Counted from the first letter of the stretch, positions 39,404 to 48,288 are shown. The stretch is 64,000 nt of DNA from Saliphagus infecundisoli (GCF_020177375.1 NZ_JAIWHV010000010.1:35244-99243), one strand, 5' to 3'. The notes: generated from the sequence alone by a model not told the origin. Made by a program: numbers and translations.

Positions 39404-40471
39404 CTACTCGAGTCCGGGCGGCAGCGCCGACTCGACGCCCTGCTCGGCGGCGAGTTCCCGAAGTCCGTCGACGACGGTGGGCTCGATCGGGATCCCCTCC
39501 TCGCGGCGCCGGTTCGTGGTTCGGTGTTCGGGCTCGCCCGGGAGGAGCACCTCCTCGTCGCCGATCGGCTCGGCCGAGCGGAGGTGGGCCGCGAGCCCCT
39601 CGACGCGGTCGGCGACCGCCTCCGCGGTCGTGAAGTGAGCGGGATCGATCGCGAGGAAGGCACCGCCGTTGCCGGTCCACTCCTGGCGCTCTTCGCTTGC
39701 GACGGGACCGTCGCCGACGATCCCCGCGAACAGCTCCGCCATCGTCGAGAGACCGAAGCCCTTGTACCCCGTCTCGCGCCCGCCGAGCGGGAGGAGCGCG
39801 CCGGTTCCGTCCTCGAACTCGGCGGCGCGGGTGACCGGATCACCCGAGGGGGTGGTCGTCCACGTCTCGGGGAGCTCCTCGCCGGAGCCGTCGCGTTCGA
39901 TGATCTTGCCGTGGGCGACCTGGCTCGTCGCGGCGTCGAAGACGAGATCGAAGGGGAGCGCGCCGAACGTCGGCACGGCGAACGTGAGCGGGTTCGTCCC
40001 CAGGCGACGGTCGGCGCTTCCCGCCGGGGCGACCCGCTGGGAGCCCCCCTGGAGGTTGACCCAGGAGGCAAACAGCAGCCCCTCGCTCGCGACCCGCTCG
40101 GCCCACTCGCCGATCCGACCGAGGTGGCCCGAGTCGCGGATCCCGACGATGGCGACGCCCTCCGCGCGGGCGCCCTCGACGAGCAGGGAGACCGCCCGCT
40201 CGCCGGTGAGCTGCCCGAAGGCGGCGCCACCGACGAGCTGGTCGAACGGGCCGGCCGATCGGTGGGTCGGTTCCGCCTCGGGATCGACCGCGCCGTCGGC
40301 GACGATCCCCGCGTAGTAATCGAGTCTGACGACCCCGTGGGAGCCGTGGCCCGCGAGGTCGGCATCGACCAGGGAGTCGGCGACCGCCCGGGCGGTCCTC
40401 TCGGGCGCGCCGAGGGAACCGATCGACTCGCGGGCGAACTCCGTCAACGCGTCCGCGTCTACGGTTGGCAT
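39404..40471 (-). CDS. Ldh2-family malate/L-lactate dehydrogenase
   Basis: The 355-residue protein belongs to the NAD(P)-dependent MDG family (Ldh2/MdlD), not to classic Rossmann malate dehydrogenases. Conserved parts are SLVDADLAGHGSHGVVRLDY near residue 32, RDSGHLGRIGEWAE near 112 with its catalytic His, GTNPLTFAVP near 158, and GYKGFGLSTMAELFAG near 234. Substrates in the family include malate, lactate, ureidoglycolate and sulfolactate. It converges on gcvPB with one base between the two genes. Confidence 0.87.
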   Translation of the reverse strand: MPTVDADALTEFARESIGSLGAPERTARAVADSLVDADLAGHGSHGVVRLDYYAGIVADGAVDPEAEPTHRSAGPFDQLVGGAAFGQLTGERAVSLLVEGARAEGVAIVGIRDSGHLGRIGEWAERVASEGLLFASWVNLQGGSQRVAPAGSADRRLGTNPLTFAVPTFGALPFDLVFDAATSQVAHGKIIERDGSGEELPETWTTTPSGDPVTRAAEFEDGTGALLPLGGRETGYKGFGLSTMAELFAGIVGDGPVASEERQEWTGNGGAFLAIDPAHFTTAEAVADRVEGLAAHLRSAEPIGDEEVLLPGEPEHRTTNRRREEGIPIEPTVVDGLRELAAEQGVESALPPGLE

Positions 40472-40531
40472 CGGGTCGCCGGAGGAAGCGGACGATAATA
40501 GATCCGGCGGCCCGGCACTCCGGCCGAGGCG

Positions 40532-40696
40532 CTACGCGGTACTCGAGTCGATGCCGTTGATCCGGACGAAACCGTACTCGCAGTCCGGACAGTGCCACTT
40601 GACTTTCTTGCCCAGGTGTAGCGTCGTGCTGGCTGCGCGGTAGAACGTCCGTTCTTCCCCACAGTCCGGGCAGGCGTGATCGAGTTCGAGGCTCAT
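40532..40696 (-). CDS. Small zinc-ribbon protein
   Basis: The 54-residue protein MSLELDHACPDCGEERTFYR... has two C-x2-C pairs (CPDCGEE and CPDCEYG), an obvious zinc ribbon of the haloarchaeal DUF7838-like type. It may bind nucleic acid or protein; function is unknown. The longer in-frame extension upstream to 40789 runs into the TnpB element and is not real. Confidence 0.78.
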   Translation of the reverse strand: MSLELDHACPDCGEERTFYRAASTTLHLGKKVKWHCPDCEYGFVRINGIDSSTA

Positions 40697-40756
40697 AGTC
40701 GTGATCGTTCGTGGAGGAGGTTTAACGTACTGGTTTGGCCGACCAGCCGGTTTGAC

Positions 40757-40900
40757 ATCCTCCCGCGCCTGAAGACGCGGGAATCCCACGGCACCACACC
40801 GCTAGATTGGGATATTAGGGTTTGCAGTCTACCACCTCTGTCCGAGGTTGGAATCCCCGGGAGAGGTCATGAAGGTAGACTCCGGGCTGTGCCAACCAGC
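40757..40900 (-). ncRNA. Candidate omega-RNA at the tnpB 3' end
   Basis: In TnpB systems the guide RNA scaffold spans the end of tnpB and the right end of the element; the guide is the flanking DNA. Here the corresponding stretch includes the last codons of tnpB and the hairpin at 40762-40781. The predicted guide would start just past the end with AACCGGCTGGTCGGCC. Coordinates are approximate and expression is unknown. Confidence 0.35.
40762..40781. repeat. Right-end subterminal hairpin of the TnpB element
   Basis: CCCGCG and CGCGGG arms enclose an eight-base loop. The same hairpin occurs at the other end of the element in the same orientation. Confidence 0.75.
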
Positions 40901-42158
40901 CGGTACTCCTATCCCCACCCAAATCAGGTGCAGACTCGGAGTTACTTTCGTTGTTGATGTTGAGACGGATGTTCTCCGCCCCGTTCACGTCAGCGTTGAC
41001 CGCCACACCACACGGTTCACAAACGTGTAGGCCACGTTCGACACGCTGACTGTCGTCTTCTCGACCGCAGACACAACACGTCCTACTCGTATTGCGTTCT
41101 GAAACTTCTACGACTTCGATTCCCTCGACTTTCGCCTTATATTCGAGAACCGAGGTGAATCGGTCGAACGCCCATCCGTGAAGGTCGAGGTTGCCGTGCT
41201 TGCCCCAATTCTTCGACTCACCGGTCTCGTCCTCGCGGACATCAGTGAGTTTCCCGACGTTGATTCGCCCTACGTTATTCTCGACACACCGTTCAACGAT
41301 GTGTTTGGTGAGGCTATGGAAGAAGTGGGTGCGGCGCTCTGACCATTTGTGGTGAAGCCTTGTTGCCCGGTCACCATCCGACTCATCGCACTTGGCGATT
41401 TCTTTCGGGAAGTAATAGCCGTCCTGTTTCAGGCGGTTACCGGGGTACAAGTCGGCGGCTTCGGTGCTGTACGCAACCGCCGCGAAGTTACAGATACCGA
41501 GGTCAATACCAGCCGACTCGTTGCCGGGGGCGGTGGGCGTCTCGATCTCCTCTTTGCACACGAGGTGCAGTTCCCACCGCTCCTTCGTGTTATCGTAGAC
41601 GGCGCGAACCTGTTGCAGATTTTCGACGGTGACGCCGGGTCGAGTTTCGTACCTGACAAGGATGTACTCCCACGCTTTCGGGTGTTCCTTGTGAGTCGCG
41701 CCCTTCGAGAGTCGGACGCGGTTGTTTTTCGAGTCGTGTTTGATGCCGTTTTGCTTCCACGTCACCGTGCTACGCGGGTGTTCTTCGTGGACGCGACGGC
41801 CCTGTTGGTCGTAGTAGTTTTTCTTGCGGTAGCCGGGCGGATTCGCTCGACTGTCTGACTCCCTTTTGTTGTACCATGAGTTGAAGGCTTCAGCGAGTTC
41901 CTCCAGAACGCGCTGACTGGACTGACTGTGCAGTCCTTTGTACTTGGTGTGACCTTTCAACTCGTCTTTGAGGTCGCCATGGTTGGGGATCTCGCCCGTG
42001 TCCTCCCAGGCTTGCCGGGAGTGGTAGTTGGCGACGTTCCAGAGTTTGCTGGCGCTCCACCCGTGCCGGTCAAGCGAGTCCGCTACTTGCGTGTGGTTGA
42101 GGATTTTCGCTCGATGGGTGCGGTGGACTTCCAGCAGTCTGAACGTCTGTATAACCAC
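40815..42158 (-). CDS. tnpB: TnpB RNA-guided nuclease-like protein
   Basis: The 447-residue haloarchaeal TnpB starts at the GTG at 42158. RuvC motif I is AGIDLGICNF (Asp219). The zinc ribbon has C361/C364 and C380/C383 (CCVCGRE and CEPC), and RuvC III is NADVNGAENI (Asp390). At RuvC II, where typical TnpB has IxxEDL, the sequence is INVGKL (residues 299-304), so the usual Glu is Gly302. An acidic VREDE follows at 307-311. Active TnpB uses an omega-RNA from the 3' end of its gene to cut DNA. Whether this one cuts is doubtful. Confidence 0.92.
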   Translation of the reverse strand: MVIQTFRLLEVHRTHRAKILNHTQVADSLDRHGWSASKLWNVANYHSRQAWEDTGEIPNHGDLKDELKGHTKYKGLHSQSSQRVLEELAEAFNSWYNKRESDSRANPPGYRKKNYYDQQGRRVHEEHPRSTVTWKQNGIKHDSKNNRVRLSKGATHKEHPKAWEYILVRYETRPGVTVENLQQVRAVYDNTKERWELHLVCKEEIETPTAPGNESAGIDLGICNFAAVAYSTEAADLYPGNRLKQDGYYFPKEIAKCDESDGDRATRLHHKWSERRTHFFHSLTKHIVERCVENNVGRINVGKLTDVREDETGESKNWGKHGNLDLHGWAFDRFTSVLEYKAKVEGIEVVEVSERNTSRTCCVCGREDDSQRVERGLHVCEPCGVAVNADVNGAENIRLNINNESNSESAPDLGGDRSTGWLAQPGVYLHDLSRGFQPRTEVVDCKP

Positions 42159-42253
42159 TTATACGCGCGTCTCTTGTAAATATTCGGTGTAGGATCGGTG
42201 GAATATCCGGCCCGGCCATCTACGGTGGATTGTGGAGGAGTTGTCGGATTCAT

Positions 42254-42274
42254 CCCGCGCCTTAAAGACGCGGG
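42254..42274. repeat. Left-end subterminal hairpin of the TnpB element
   Basis: CCCGCG and CGCGGG arms enclose CCTTAAAGA. It matches the right-end hairpin apart from loop changes and marks the left boundary near 42280. Confidence 0.75.
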
Positions 42275-42287
42275 TATTCTCCTTGCA

Positions 42288-42296
42288 TTTTATAAG
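42288..42296 (+). promoter_or_regulatory. TATA box for the cobalamin adenosyltransferase gene
   Basis: TTTTATAAG is centred about 28 bases before the ATG at 42321, giving a leaderless mRNA. The TnpB element ends only about ten bases upstream, so the upstream BRE and any activator site may have been replaced by element DNA. Confidence 0.65.
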
Positions 42297-42320
42297 TGGA
42301 GCGCGCGCCTCGGTTCGTGC

Positions 42321-42854
42321 ATGACGATCTACACCGGCCGCGGCGACGAGGGGGAGACCGATCTCCGTGACATGACCCGGGTCTCGAAGGCCAGCCCGCG
42401 GATCGAGACCTACGGGACGGTCGACGAACTCAACGCCCTAGTCGGTACCGTCCGCCCGACGGGCCACGACGCTATCGACGACTATCTCGAGCGGATCCAG
42501 AACCACCTCCACGTCGTCCAGGCGGAGTTCGCCAATCCCGATCCCGAAGAGGGCGACCCGACCATCGGCGAGGAGCGTGTCGAAACGCTCGAGGAGTGGA
42601 TCGACGACTGCAACGAGGAGCTCGAGCCCCTCCAGTCCTTTATTCTGCCGACGGGAAGCGAGGCCGGGGCGGCGCTCCACCACGCCCGGACGGTCTGTCG
42701 GCGGGCCGAGCGCCGCGCGGTGGCGCTGGCCGACGAGGAGCCGGTTCGAGCGGAGCCGATCCGATACCTGAACCGGCTGTCGGACGCGCTCTTCACGTTC
42801 GCGCGTCTGGTCAACCGCCGCGAGGGCGAGCGCGAGGAGGAGCCCTCATACTGA
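42321..42854 (+). CDS. Cob(I)alamin adenosyltransferase, PduO type
   Basis: The 177-residue four-helix enzyme transfers 5'-deoxyadenosine from ATP to cob(I)alamin. The N-terminal P-loop-like MTIYTGRGDEGETDL and VSKASPRIETYGTVDELNAL match PduO/MMAB. The C-terminal RRAERRAVALADEE and RYLNRLSDALFTFARLVN hold the conserved Arg and Asn residues of the active site. It serves adenosylcobalamin-dependent enzymes such as methylmalonyl-CoA mutase or class II ribonucleotide reductase. Its stop overlaps the convergent flippase gene by nine bases. Confidence 0.93.
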   Translation: MTIYTGRGDEGETDLRDMTRVSKASPRIETYGTVDELNALVGTVRPTGHDAIDDYLERIQNHLHVVQAEFANPDPEEGDPTIGEERVETLEEWIDDCNEELEPLQSFILPTGSEAGAALHHARTVCRRAERRAVALADEEPVRAEPIRYLNRLSDALFTFARLVNRREGEREEEPSY

Positions 42855-44324
42855 GGCGAGCGTCCGGCGGACGACTCCGGGATCGACGAGCCCGCTCCCG
42901 ACCGCGAGGACCGCCCAGACCGCTCCGCCGAGGGCGACGGCGCTCGCGAGCGTGATCGGCCCCGAGATCATCGGTGCCACGAGCGTCACCGCGATGGCCA
43001 TCGCGAGCGTGATCGCGCCGATCGTGACGACTGAGTGGGCGATCTCCCTGACGGGGAGGGAGAGTTCGGCGTGGACGATCTGGAGGTTGATCGCGACGTA
43101 GATCGTGTGGGTCACGACGGTCGCGGCGGCGGCGCCGACGATCCCGACCGTCGGGATCAAGAGGAGGTTGAGAACGAAGTTCGCGACCGAGGTCGCCCCC
43201 TTCGCGATCGCGCGCGAGCGGGCCCGCCCGAGGTAGTCGAGCCCGTCGCTCGTGACGTTCGTAATCGCCTGGAGGACGACGAATGCGGCGAGCACCCGCA
43301 GGACGGGCACCGCGTCCGCGTAGTCGGCACCGACGACGAGGGAGACGAACGGGCCGGCGACGATCGCCAGTCCGGTCGCCGCCGGGACGTAGAGCAGGAG
43401 GGTGTGTTCCAAGGCCGTCCGGTACAGCGTCCGGATCTCGGTGACGTCGCCGGCGGCTTTCCCCTCACCGAAGTTCGGCGAGAGCGCGAACCCGAGCGAA
43501 TCCGCGGGCGCGAGCGCGAAGTCGGTGATCTGCTTTGCGAGGGTGTAGAAGGCGACCGCGGCGGGATTGAGAATGGCGCCGACGAGGACGATGTCGATCT
43601 GTTTGTCGAGGACGTTCGCGCTCCGGGTCGCGGTCAGCGGGACGCTGTACTCCAGCAGGCGCCGGGGGAGCCCGGGCTCGAACCGGGGTGCGGCCTCGTG
43701 GGTCCGGTAGAACTTGACGTACAGGACCCCGAGGCCGATGGCCGCGCCGACCGCCGCGCCCGCGACGTAACCGAGGAAGGCCCCGAGCGCGCCCAGCCCC
43801 GCCGCGGCGAGCGCGATGGCGACCGCCGTCCGAACCACTGCCGTCCCCGACTGGACGGCTGCGCTGTACTCGAGGCGATTGAACCCTTGAAGGGCGACCT
43901 GGGAGAACCCCGCAAAGGAGTTCGCGACGACGTAGACGGCGCCGACGGCGAAGAAGGGCGCGACGGAGGGCTCTCCCAGCGCCGCCGCGAGGGGGTCGTG
44001 GGCCACAAGGAGCGCGCCGGCGACGACGGCGAGGACGACCAGCTTGTAGGAGACCGTCGCTCGAAGCAGGTGGGGGATCTGGCCCGGATCCCGGGTGCGA
44101 TACTCCGCGAGGTAGCGCGCGGCGGCCTTCCCGATCCCGAGGTCGGCCGCGAGCTGGACGACGCTCAGAATTCCGATCACCCAGAAAAGCGAGCCGTAGG
44201 CGTCGGGCGAGAGGAGGTAGCGTGCGAGGACGAGCATGAGCACTGCCGTCGAGCCCATGTAGATCGCCCGGGCGAGAAGCGTCGCCGTGAACCCGCGGAC
44301 GATGTGGCTCCGTGTTGCGGTCAT
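42846..44324 (-). CDS. Wzx-like polysaccharide flippase (MOP superfamily)
   Basis: The 492-residue protein has about 14 membrane spans. The N-terminal RSHIVRGFTATLLARAIYMG and VLARYLLSPDAYGSLFWV are typical of the Wzx/RfbX flippase family, with the MatE-like C half. It probably flips lipid-linked sugars across the membrane for S-layer or archaellin glycosylation or exopolysaccharide. No glycosyltransferases lie next to it in this window, so the substrate is unclear. Confidence 0.88.
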   Translation of the reverse strand: MTATRSHIVRGFTATLLARAIYMGSTAVLMLVLARYLLSPDAYGSLFWVIGILSVVQLAADLGIGKAAARYLAEYRTRDPGQIPHLLRATVSYKLVVLAVVAGALLVAHDPLAAALGEPSVAPFFAVGAVYVVANSFAGFSQVALQGFNRLEYSAAVQSGTAVVRTAVAIALAAAGLGALGAFLGYVAGAAVGAAIGLGVLYVKFYRTHEAAPRFEPGLPRRLLEYSVPLTATRSANVLDKQIDIVLVGAILNPAAVAFYTLAKQITDFALAPADSLGFALSPNFGEGKAAGDVTEIRTLYRTALEHTLLLYVPAATGLAIVAGPFVSLVVGADYADAVPVLRVLAAFVVLQAITNVTSDGLDYLGRARSRAIAKGATSVANFVLNLLLIPTVGIVGAAAATVVTHTIYVAINLQIVHAELSLPVREIAHSVVTIGAITLAMAIAVTLVAPMISGPITLASAVALGGAVWAVLAVGSGLVDPGVVRRTLASV

Positions 44325-44566
44325 GGATGGCGGTGTCGAGGCCGGCCGCCGCTGGGCGGACGTCGGCGCTCGACTCCGGAGTCGCCCGACCCGCGGTTCG
44401 TTATTGACCCCCTTCGCCGGGACACGGGGCGGTTACCCGATCACGGCTTCGGGAGCCCTGCGTCGGGGCTCTCCGAGTCCAGTCCACGTCGTACGGTTCC
44501 GTATCGTACGGCGCCGCGTCGTACCGGCGGCTCGCCGGCGGCGAACGGACGGGGAGTACGCCCGAC

Positions 44567-45322
44567 CTACAGGTAGGACGCGTCCCAGCGGGTCGCCTTC
44601 CGGCGGTTGCCACACGCGTTACACTGGATCCGGCCCATCGCGTCCATCGCGTTGTCCAGCGAGTCGCAGTTGCCACAGAACCAGCCGTAGCGATCCTCGC
44701 CCTCTTCCTCCTCGTAGGCGGTGTAAAACGGCGCCTCCGAGCCCCGCGCGGGTTCGCCGTAGCTGACGTAGATCGTCTCGCCGTCGTCCTCGACGGCCTC
44801 CAGGGCGCGCCAGCCGCCCTCCTCGATGCCCGACTCGGCTTCGACGAAGACGTTCTCCGTGTAGCTCTCGCCGCCGATCTCGACCTCGAGGGTTCCCGCC
44901 CGCTCGAACCCGTTCTCGGCGTAGAACTCGTTGCCGAACTCGTTGTCCTCGAGGACGGTCGCCCGGATGCCTTCGGCGCCGTCCTCGATGAGGCGCTCTC
45001 TGGTCCGGGCGAGCAGCCGGACGCCGGTGCCGCCGCCCCGGGCCTCGGGATCGACGTGGATCCAGCGGATCCGGCCCTCCGTCTGGCCCTCGCCGACGAA
45101 CTCGCTCTGGGAGAACGCGATCGGTTCGCCGTCCTCCTCGGCGACGAGCACGAGGAAGTCCTCGCTTTCGAGTTCGTCGCCGAACGCCTCGCCGTACCAG
45201 TTCTCGACGGCGTCGTCGATCGTCTCCGCCGCCAGGAAGTGGGTGTACGACTCCCGGAGGGAGTTGCCGGCGATCGATCTGATCCCTTCGACGTCCTCGT
45301 CGGTCGCTTCGCGAACGTTCAT
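44567..45322 (-). CDS. GNAT acetyltransferase fused to a DUF5816-like zinc domain
   Basis: The 251-residue protein has an N-terminal GNAT domain (residues about 1-160). IRWIHVDPEARGGGTGVRLL near 89 is the acetyl-CoA pyrophosphate loop (motif A), and EFYAENGFERAGTLEVEI motif B. The last 75 residues contain FCGNCDSLDNAMDAMGRIQC and CGNRRKATRW, a four-Cys zinc ribbon like DUF5816. The fusion is a haloarchaeal arrangement. The substrate is unknown; the zinc ribbon may select a protein or nucleic-acid target. Confidence 0.85.
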   Translation of the reverse strand: MNVREATDEDVEGIRSIAGNSLRESYTHFLAAETIDDAVENWYGEAFGDELESEDFLVLVAEEDGEPIAFSQSEFVGEGQTEGRIRWIHVDPEARGGGTGVRLLARTRERLIEDGAEGIRATVLEDNEFGNEFYAENGFERAGTLEVEIGGESYTENVFVEAESGIEEGGWRALEAVEDDGETIYVSYGEPARGSEAPFYTAYEEEEGEDRYGWFCGNCDSLDNAMDAMGRIQCNACGNRRKATRWDASYL

Positions 45323-45403
45323 GGGGTCGAGTTGGACGGCCCCTTACAAAGAGTATGTGCATGGCCGGCGGTCGTCGTGCGATTCCGCGCCGCGGGTGGG
45401 CAA

Positions 45404-45410
45404 GTTTATC
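45404..45410 (+). promoter_or_regulatory. TATA box for the aspartoacylase-family gene
   Basis: GTTTATC is centred 27 bases before the ATG at 45434, fitting a leaderless mRNA. Confidence 0.55.
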
Positions 45411-45433
45411 CCTCTGTCGGTGCAGGCTCGGCT

Positions 45434-46516
45434 ATGAGCGACACGTCGGACTCGGCGGCCGCCGCCGACCCTGCTGGCGAGCCCGAGCCCTTCACCTACA
45501 ACGGAGGGCGGGTCGATCCCGGCGAATCGGCGAACGTCCGTTACGGGATCAGCGAGACCTACCTCGGCGATCCCGTCCGAATTCCGGTCACCATCGTCAA
45601 CGGCGCCCGGCCCGGTCCCACGGTGTTCCTGTCGGCGGCGAGCCACGGCGACGAGTTGAACGGGGTCGAGGTCGTCCGCGAGGTGGCCCACGACTGGGAC
45701 CACTCCGTGCTCTGTGGCACGCTCGTCTGTCTGCCGGTGATGAACGTCCCCGGCTTTCTTGCCCAGCAACGGTACCTCCCGATCTACGACCGGGACCTGA
45801 ACCGGTCTTTTCCCGGTCGGTCGGACTCGACGAGCGCCAACCGGATGGCCCACCGGATCTTCACCAACTTCATCGAACCCTGTGACGTCGGGCTCGACTT
45901 TCACACCTCGACACGCGGACGAACCAACATGCTCCACGTCCGGGCGGACATGGACGACCCGGAGGTCGCCCGCCTCGCGAAGGCGTTCAGTTCGAACGTC
46001 GTCATCGACGGCGAGGGCGCCGACGGCACCCTCCGCCGGGAGGCGACTGAGGAGGGGGTCCAGACGATCACGATCGAGATGGGCGAGGCCCATCGGTTCC
46101 AGCGCCGCCTGATCGAGCGCGCCCTGACCGGCGTCGCGAGCGTTCTCGCGGAGTTCGGCCTCCACCGCGAGTCGTCGGTCCACTGGCCCGGCTGGCGGAC
46201 GGTAATCGACGACGAGAACGACAAGACCTGGCTCCGGGCCGACGCGGGCGGCATCGTCGACATGAAGTTCGAGAGCGGCGACCTCGTCTACGAGGGCGAC
46301 GTCATCTGTGCGATCACCAACCCGTTCAAGGAAGACGAGGACGTCGAACGCGTCGAGGCCCCCTTCACCGGCCTCGTCGTCGGCATCTTAGAGAACCCCG
46401 TCGTCTATCCGGGGAACCCGCTGTGTCACCTCGTCGGACTGAGCGAGGACACCCGGAAGGCCTTCGAGCGCGACCTCGAGGCGGGCCGACGCTTCGTCGA
46501 CCGTTTCGACCGATAG
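45434..46516 (+). CDS. Succinylglutamate desuccinylase/aspartoacylase-family protein
   Basis: The 360-residue zinc carboxypeptidase-fold protein has [19 protein letters not shown] near residue 70, where His and Glu are zinc ligands. [11 protein letters not shown] near 120 is the substrate-Arg region, and DFHTSTRGR near 157 the third ligand. IEMGEAHRF near 215 has the catalytic Glu. The last 100 residues form a barrel-like domain. Family members remove N-acyl groups from amino acids. The exact substrate is unknown; it is close in form to DUF2817/M14-type haloarchaeal enzymes. Confidence 0.87.
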   Translation: MSDTSDSAAAADPAGEPEPFTYNGGRVDPGESANVRYGISETYLGDPVRIPVTIVNGARPGPTVFLSAASHGDELNGVEVVREVAHDWDHSVLCGTLVCLPVMNVPGFLAQQRYLPIYDRDLNRSFPGRSDSTSANRMAHRIFTNFIEPCDVGLDFHTSTRGRTNMLHVRADMDDPEVARLAKAFSSNVVIDGEGADGTLRREATEEGVQTITIEMGEAHRFQRRLIERALTGVASVLAEFGLHRESSVHWPGWRTVIDDENDKTWLRADAGGIVDMKFESGDLVYEGDVICAITNPFKEDEDVERVEAPFTGLVVGILENPVVYPGNPLCHLVGLSEDTRKAFERDLEAGRRFVDRFDR

Positions 46517-46573
46517 GGTCGACGGACCGTCACCCCACCGCCGGCAACTCCGGGAGGGCGACAAAAGTAACTT

Positions 46574-46579
46574 CTATAC
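46574..46579 (+). promoter_or_regulatory. TATA-like box for the sdhCDBA operon
   Basis: CTATAC in TTCTATACC lies about 33 bases before the sdhC ATG at 46609, giving a leader of only a few bases. It follows the purine-rich ACAAAAGTAA, a plausible BRE. Confidence 0.5.
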
Positions 46580-46608
46580 CTCCGGGGTCCAACGCTCGAC
46601 ACGAGAGT

Positions 46609-47004
46609 ATGAGCCAGTCTTACAATCGCGGCCTCGTCGAGGACTTCGGCCGGTGGCGGGAGTTCTCCGCGGGGATGTGGGCGTGGATCTTTCATAAGTT
46701 CACCGGGTGGATGCTGATCGGCTACCTGTTTACCCACATCGCCGTCCTGAGTAGCGCGCTGACGGGGCCCGACGCCTACACCGGGACGATCCAGGGCCTG
46801 GAGAGCCTCTTTCTCATCCGGGTCCTTGAGGTCGGCCTCCTCGCCGTCGCCGTCTTTCACATCCTGAACGGGCTGCGGCTCCTGATGGTCGATCTGGGTA
46901 TCGGGCTCGAGAGCCAGGACAGGAGCTTCTACGCCTCGCTGGTGATCACCGGCGCGATCACCGTCGCGAGCGTGCCGACGTTCCTCCAGGGGGTGGGGAT
47001 CTGA
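46609..47004 (+). CDS. sdhC: Succinate dehydrogenase cytochrome b556 subunit (SdhC)
   Basis: The 131-residue membrane anchor has three spans, and [19 protein letters not shown] near residue 29 has the family His pattern. His in [13 protein letters not shown] near residue 84 is a heme-ligand candidate. It anchors the SdhAB catalytic part and helps pass electrons to the quinone (menaquinone in Halobacteria). The stop overlaps the sdhD ATG by one base, and the gene order is sdhCDBA. Confidence 0.93.
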   Translation: MSQSYNRGLVEDFGRWREFSAGMWAWIFHKFTGWMLIGYLFTHIAVLSSALTGPDAYTGTIQGLESLFLIRVLEVGLLAVAVFHILNGLRLLMVDLGIGLESQDRSFYASLVITGAITVASVPTFLQGVGI

Positions 47005-47369
47005 TGGCCGAGCGCTACTCCTCGTTTACGCCCGGTGGCACCGGCTGGCTCCTCCAGCGGATCACCGCGGCCTTCCTGGTCGTGGTGCTCGCGTTCCACT
47101 TCTTTCTCCTCCACTTCGTCAACCACGCCGCCGAGATCACGTTCGCCGGTACCCAGGCCCGTATGGAGACCGTCGGCTACTTCGTCACGATGGTCCTCTT
47201 CTTGATCACCGCGACCTTCCACGGCGTCAACGGGGTCTACAACGCCCTCGTCAACCAGGGCCTCGAAGGAACGCCGAAGAAGGTCGTCCTCGCGGTGCTT
47301 ACGATAGCAGGGCTAGCGCTCGTCGCACAGGGAATCTACGTCGCGGTCGCCATGGCCGGGTGGATCTAA
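47004..47369 (+). CDS. sdhD: Succinate dehydrogenase membrane anchor subunit (SdhD)
   Basis: The 121-residue protein has three spans. WLLQRITAAFLVVVLAFHFF near residue 15 contains the conserved Gln-Arg and His. FHGVNGVYNALVNQG near residue 73 contains the second His/Asn region of the SdhC/D family. It forms the quinone site with SdhC. It starts on the last base of the sdhC stop codon (TGATG), and sdhB follows after one base. Confidence 0.92.
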   Translation: MAERYSSFTPGGTGWLLQRITAAFLVVVLAFHFFLLHFVNHAAEITFAGTQARMETVGYFVTMVLFLITATFHGVNGVYNALVNQGLEGTPKKVVLAVLTIAGLALVAQGIYVAVAMAGWI

Positions 47370-47370
47370 C

Positions 47371-48273
47371 ATGAGTACACAACAGGAATCCGTCGAGAGC
47401 GAGCCGGAGGAACCGGAGAGCCAGGAGGTCCCCGAGGACCAGGAGATGAGCGGGCTGGCCTCGCCCCAGCAGGAACGCCTGCAGCGAAAGCAGGCGGCCT
47501 TAGAGGAGCGCGAACGGGCCGAGTCAGACCACGACATGGACGACGACCGGGTTCACCTCAAGGTGTTCCGGTACGACCCCGAGGTCGAAGGAAAGCAGGA
47601 ACCGCGCTTCGACGACTTCCACGTCCCCTTCGAGCGCGGGATGACCGTCCTCGACGCCCTGATCTACGCCAGAGACGAGTTCGACTCCTCGCTTACGTTC
47701 CGACACTCCTGTCGACAGGCGATCTGTGGCTCGGACGCCTTCTTCATCAACGGCCGCCAGCGTCTGGGCTGTAAGACCCAGATCGCCGATCTCGACCAGC
47801 CGGTCCGCGTCGAACCGCTTCCCCACCAGGAGGCGGTCAAGGATCTTGTCGTCGAGATGGAACACTTCTACGACCAGATGCACGCCGTCGAGCCCTACTT
47901 CCAGGACGAGGAGACGCCCGACGCGAGCGAACTCGACGAACAGCGCCAGTCCCGGGAGAACCGGGAGAAGGTCAAGATGTCCACACGGTGTATCTGGTGT
48001 GGCGCCTGTATGTCCTCGTGTAACATCGCTGCGGGGGACAACGAGTACCTCGGGCCGGCGGCGATCAACAAGGCCTACCGCTTCGCGATGGACGACCGCG
48101 AGGACGAGGAGATCAAGGAACACCGGCTCCGAATCTTAGAGCAGGAACACGGCGTCTGGCGGTGTCAGACCCAGTTCTCCTGTACGGAGGTCTGCCCGAA
48201 GGACATCCCGCTGACCGAGCACATCCAGGAACTCAAGCGGGAGGCAGTGAAGAAGAACCTGAAGTTCTGGTAA
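47371..48273 (+). CDS. sdhB: Succinate dehydrogenase iron-sulfur subunit (SdhB)
   Basis: The 300-residue protein has an acidic N-terminal extension of about 60 residues, then a 2Fe-2S domain (FRHSCRQAICGSDAFFINGR, with a further Cys in LGCKTQ). The C-terminal domain holds CIWCGACMSSC and CTEVCPKDIPL for the 4Fe-4S and 3Fe-4S clusters. In the 2Fe-2S motif the usual third Cys is Asp (GSDAF), as in some known SdhB proteins. It transfers electrons from SdhA to the membrane subunits. Confidence 0.94.
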   Translation: MSTQQESVESEPEEPESQEVPEDQEMSGLASPQQERLQRKQAALEERERAESDHDMDDDRVHLKVFRYDPEVEGKQEPRFDDFHVPFERGMTVLDALIYARDEFDSSLTFRHSCRQAICGSDAFFINGRQRLGCKTQIADLDQPVRVEPLPHQEAVKDLVVEMEHFYDQMHAVEPYFQDEETPDASELDEQRQSRENREKVKMSTRCIWCGACMSSCNIAAGDNEYLGPAAINKAYRFAMDDREDEEIKEHRLRILEQEHGVWRCQTQFSCTEVCPKDIPLTEHIQELKREAVKKNLKFW

Positions 48274-48288
48274 CGAGGTATCCACACA

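Larger units (their letters stand above)
40757..42281 (-). mobile_element. IS1341-type (IS200/IS605 superfamily) TnpB-only element
   Basis: A single tnpB gene is flanked by near-identical GC-rich hairpins at 40762-40781 and 42254-42274, followed by CATCC-type ends. No tnpA Y1 transposase is present. The layout is that of IS1341 derivatives, mobilised only by a transposase elsewhere. Ends are estimated from the hairpins and may be off by some bases. It lies between a zinc-ribbon gene and the TATA box of the cobalamin adenosyltransferase gene, leaving that promoter intact. Confidence 0.8.

Noticed and set aside
40500..42300. Possible CRISPR-like repeats because of the two similar hairpins
   Set aside because: Only two copies exist, 1.5 kb apart, at the ends of a TnpB element. 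There are no regularly spaced repeats or cas genes.
44325..44566. Short CGTACGG-type repeats between the flippase and acetyltransferase genes
   Set aside because: The repeats are 6-8 bases, irregular and imperfect. They look like low-complexity GC-rich intergenic DNA and I could not support an operator.
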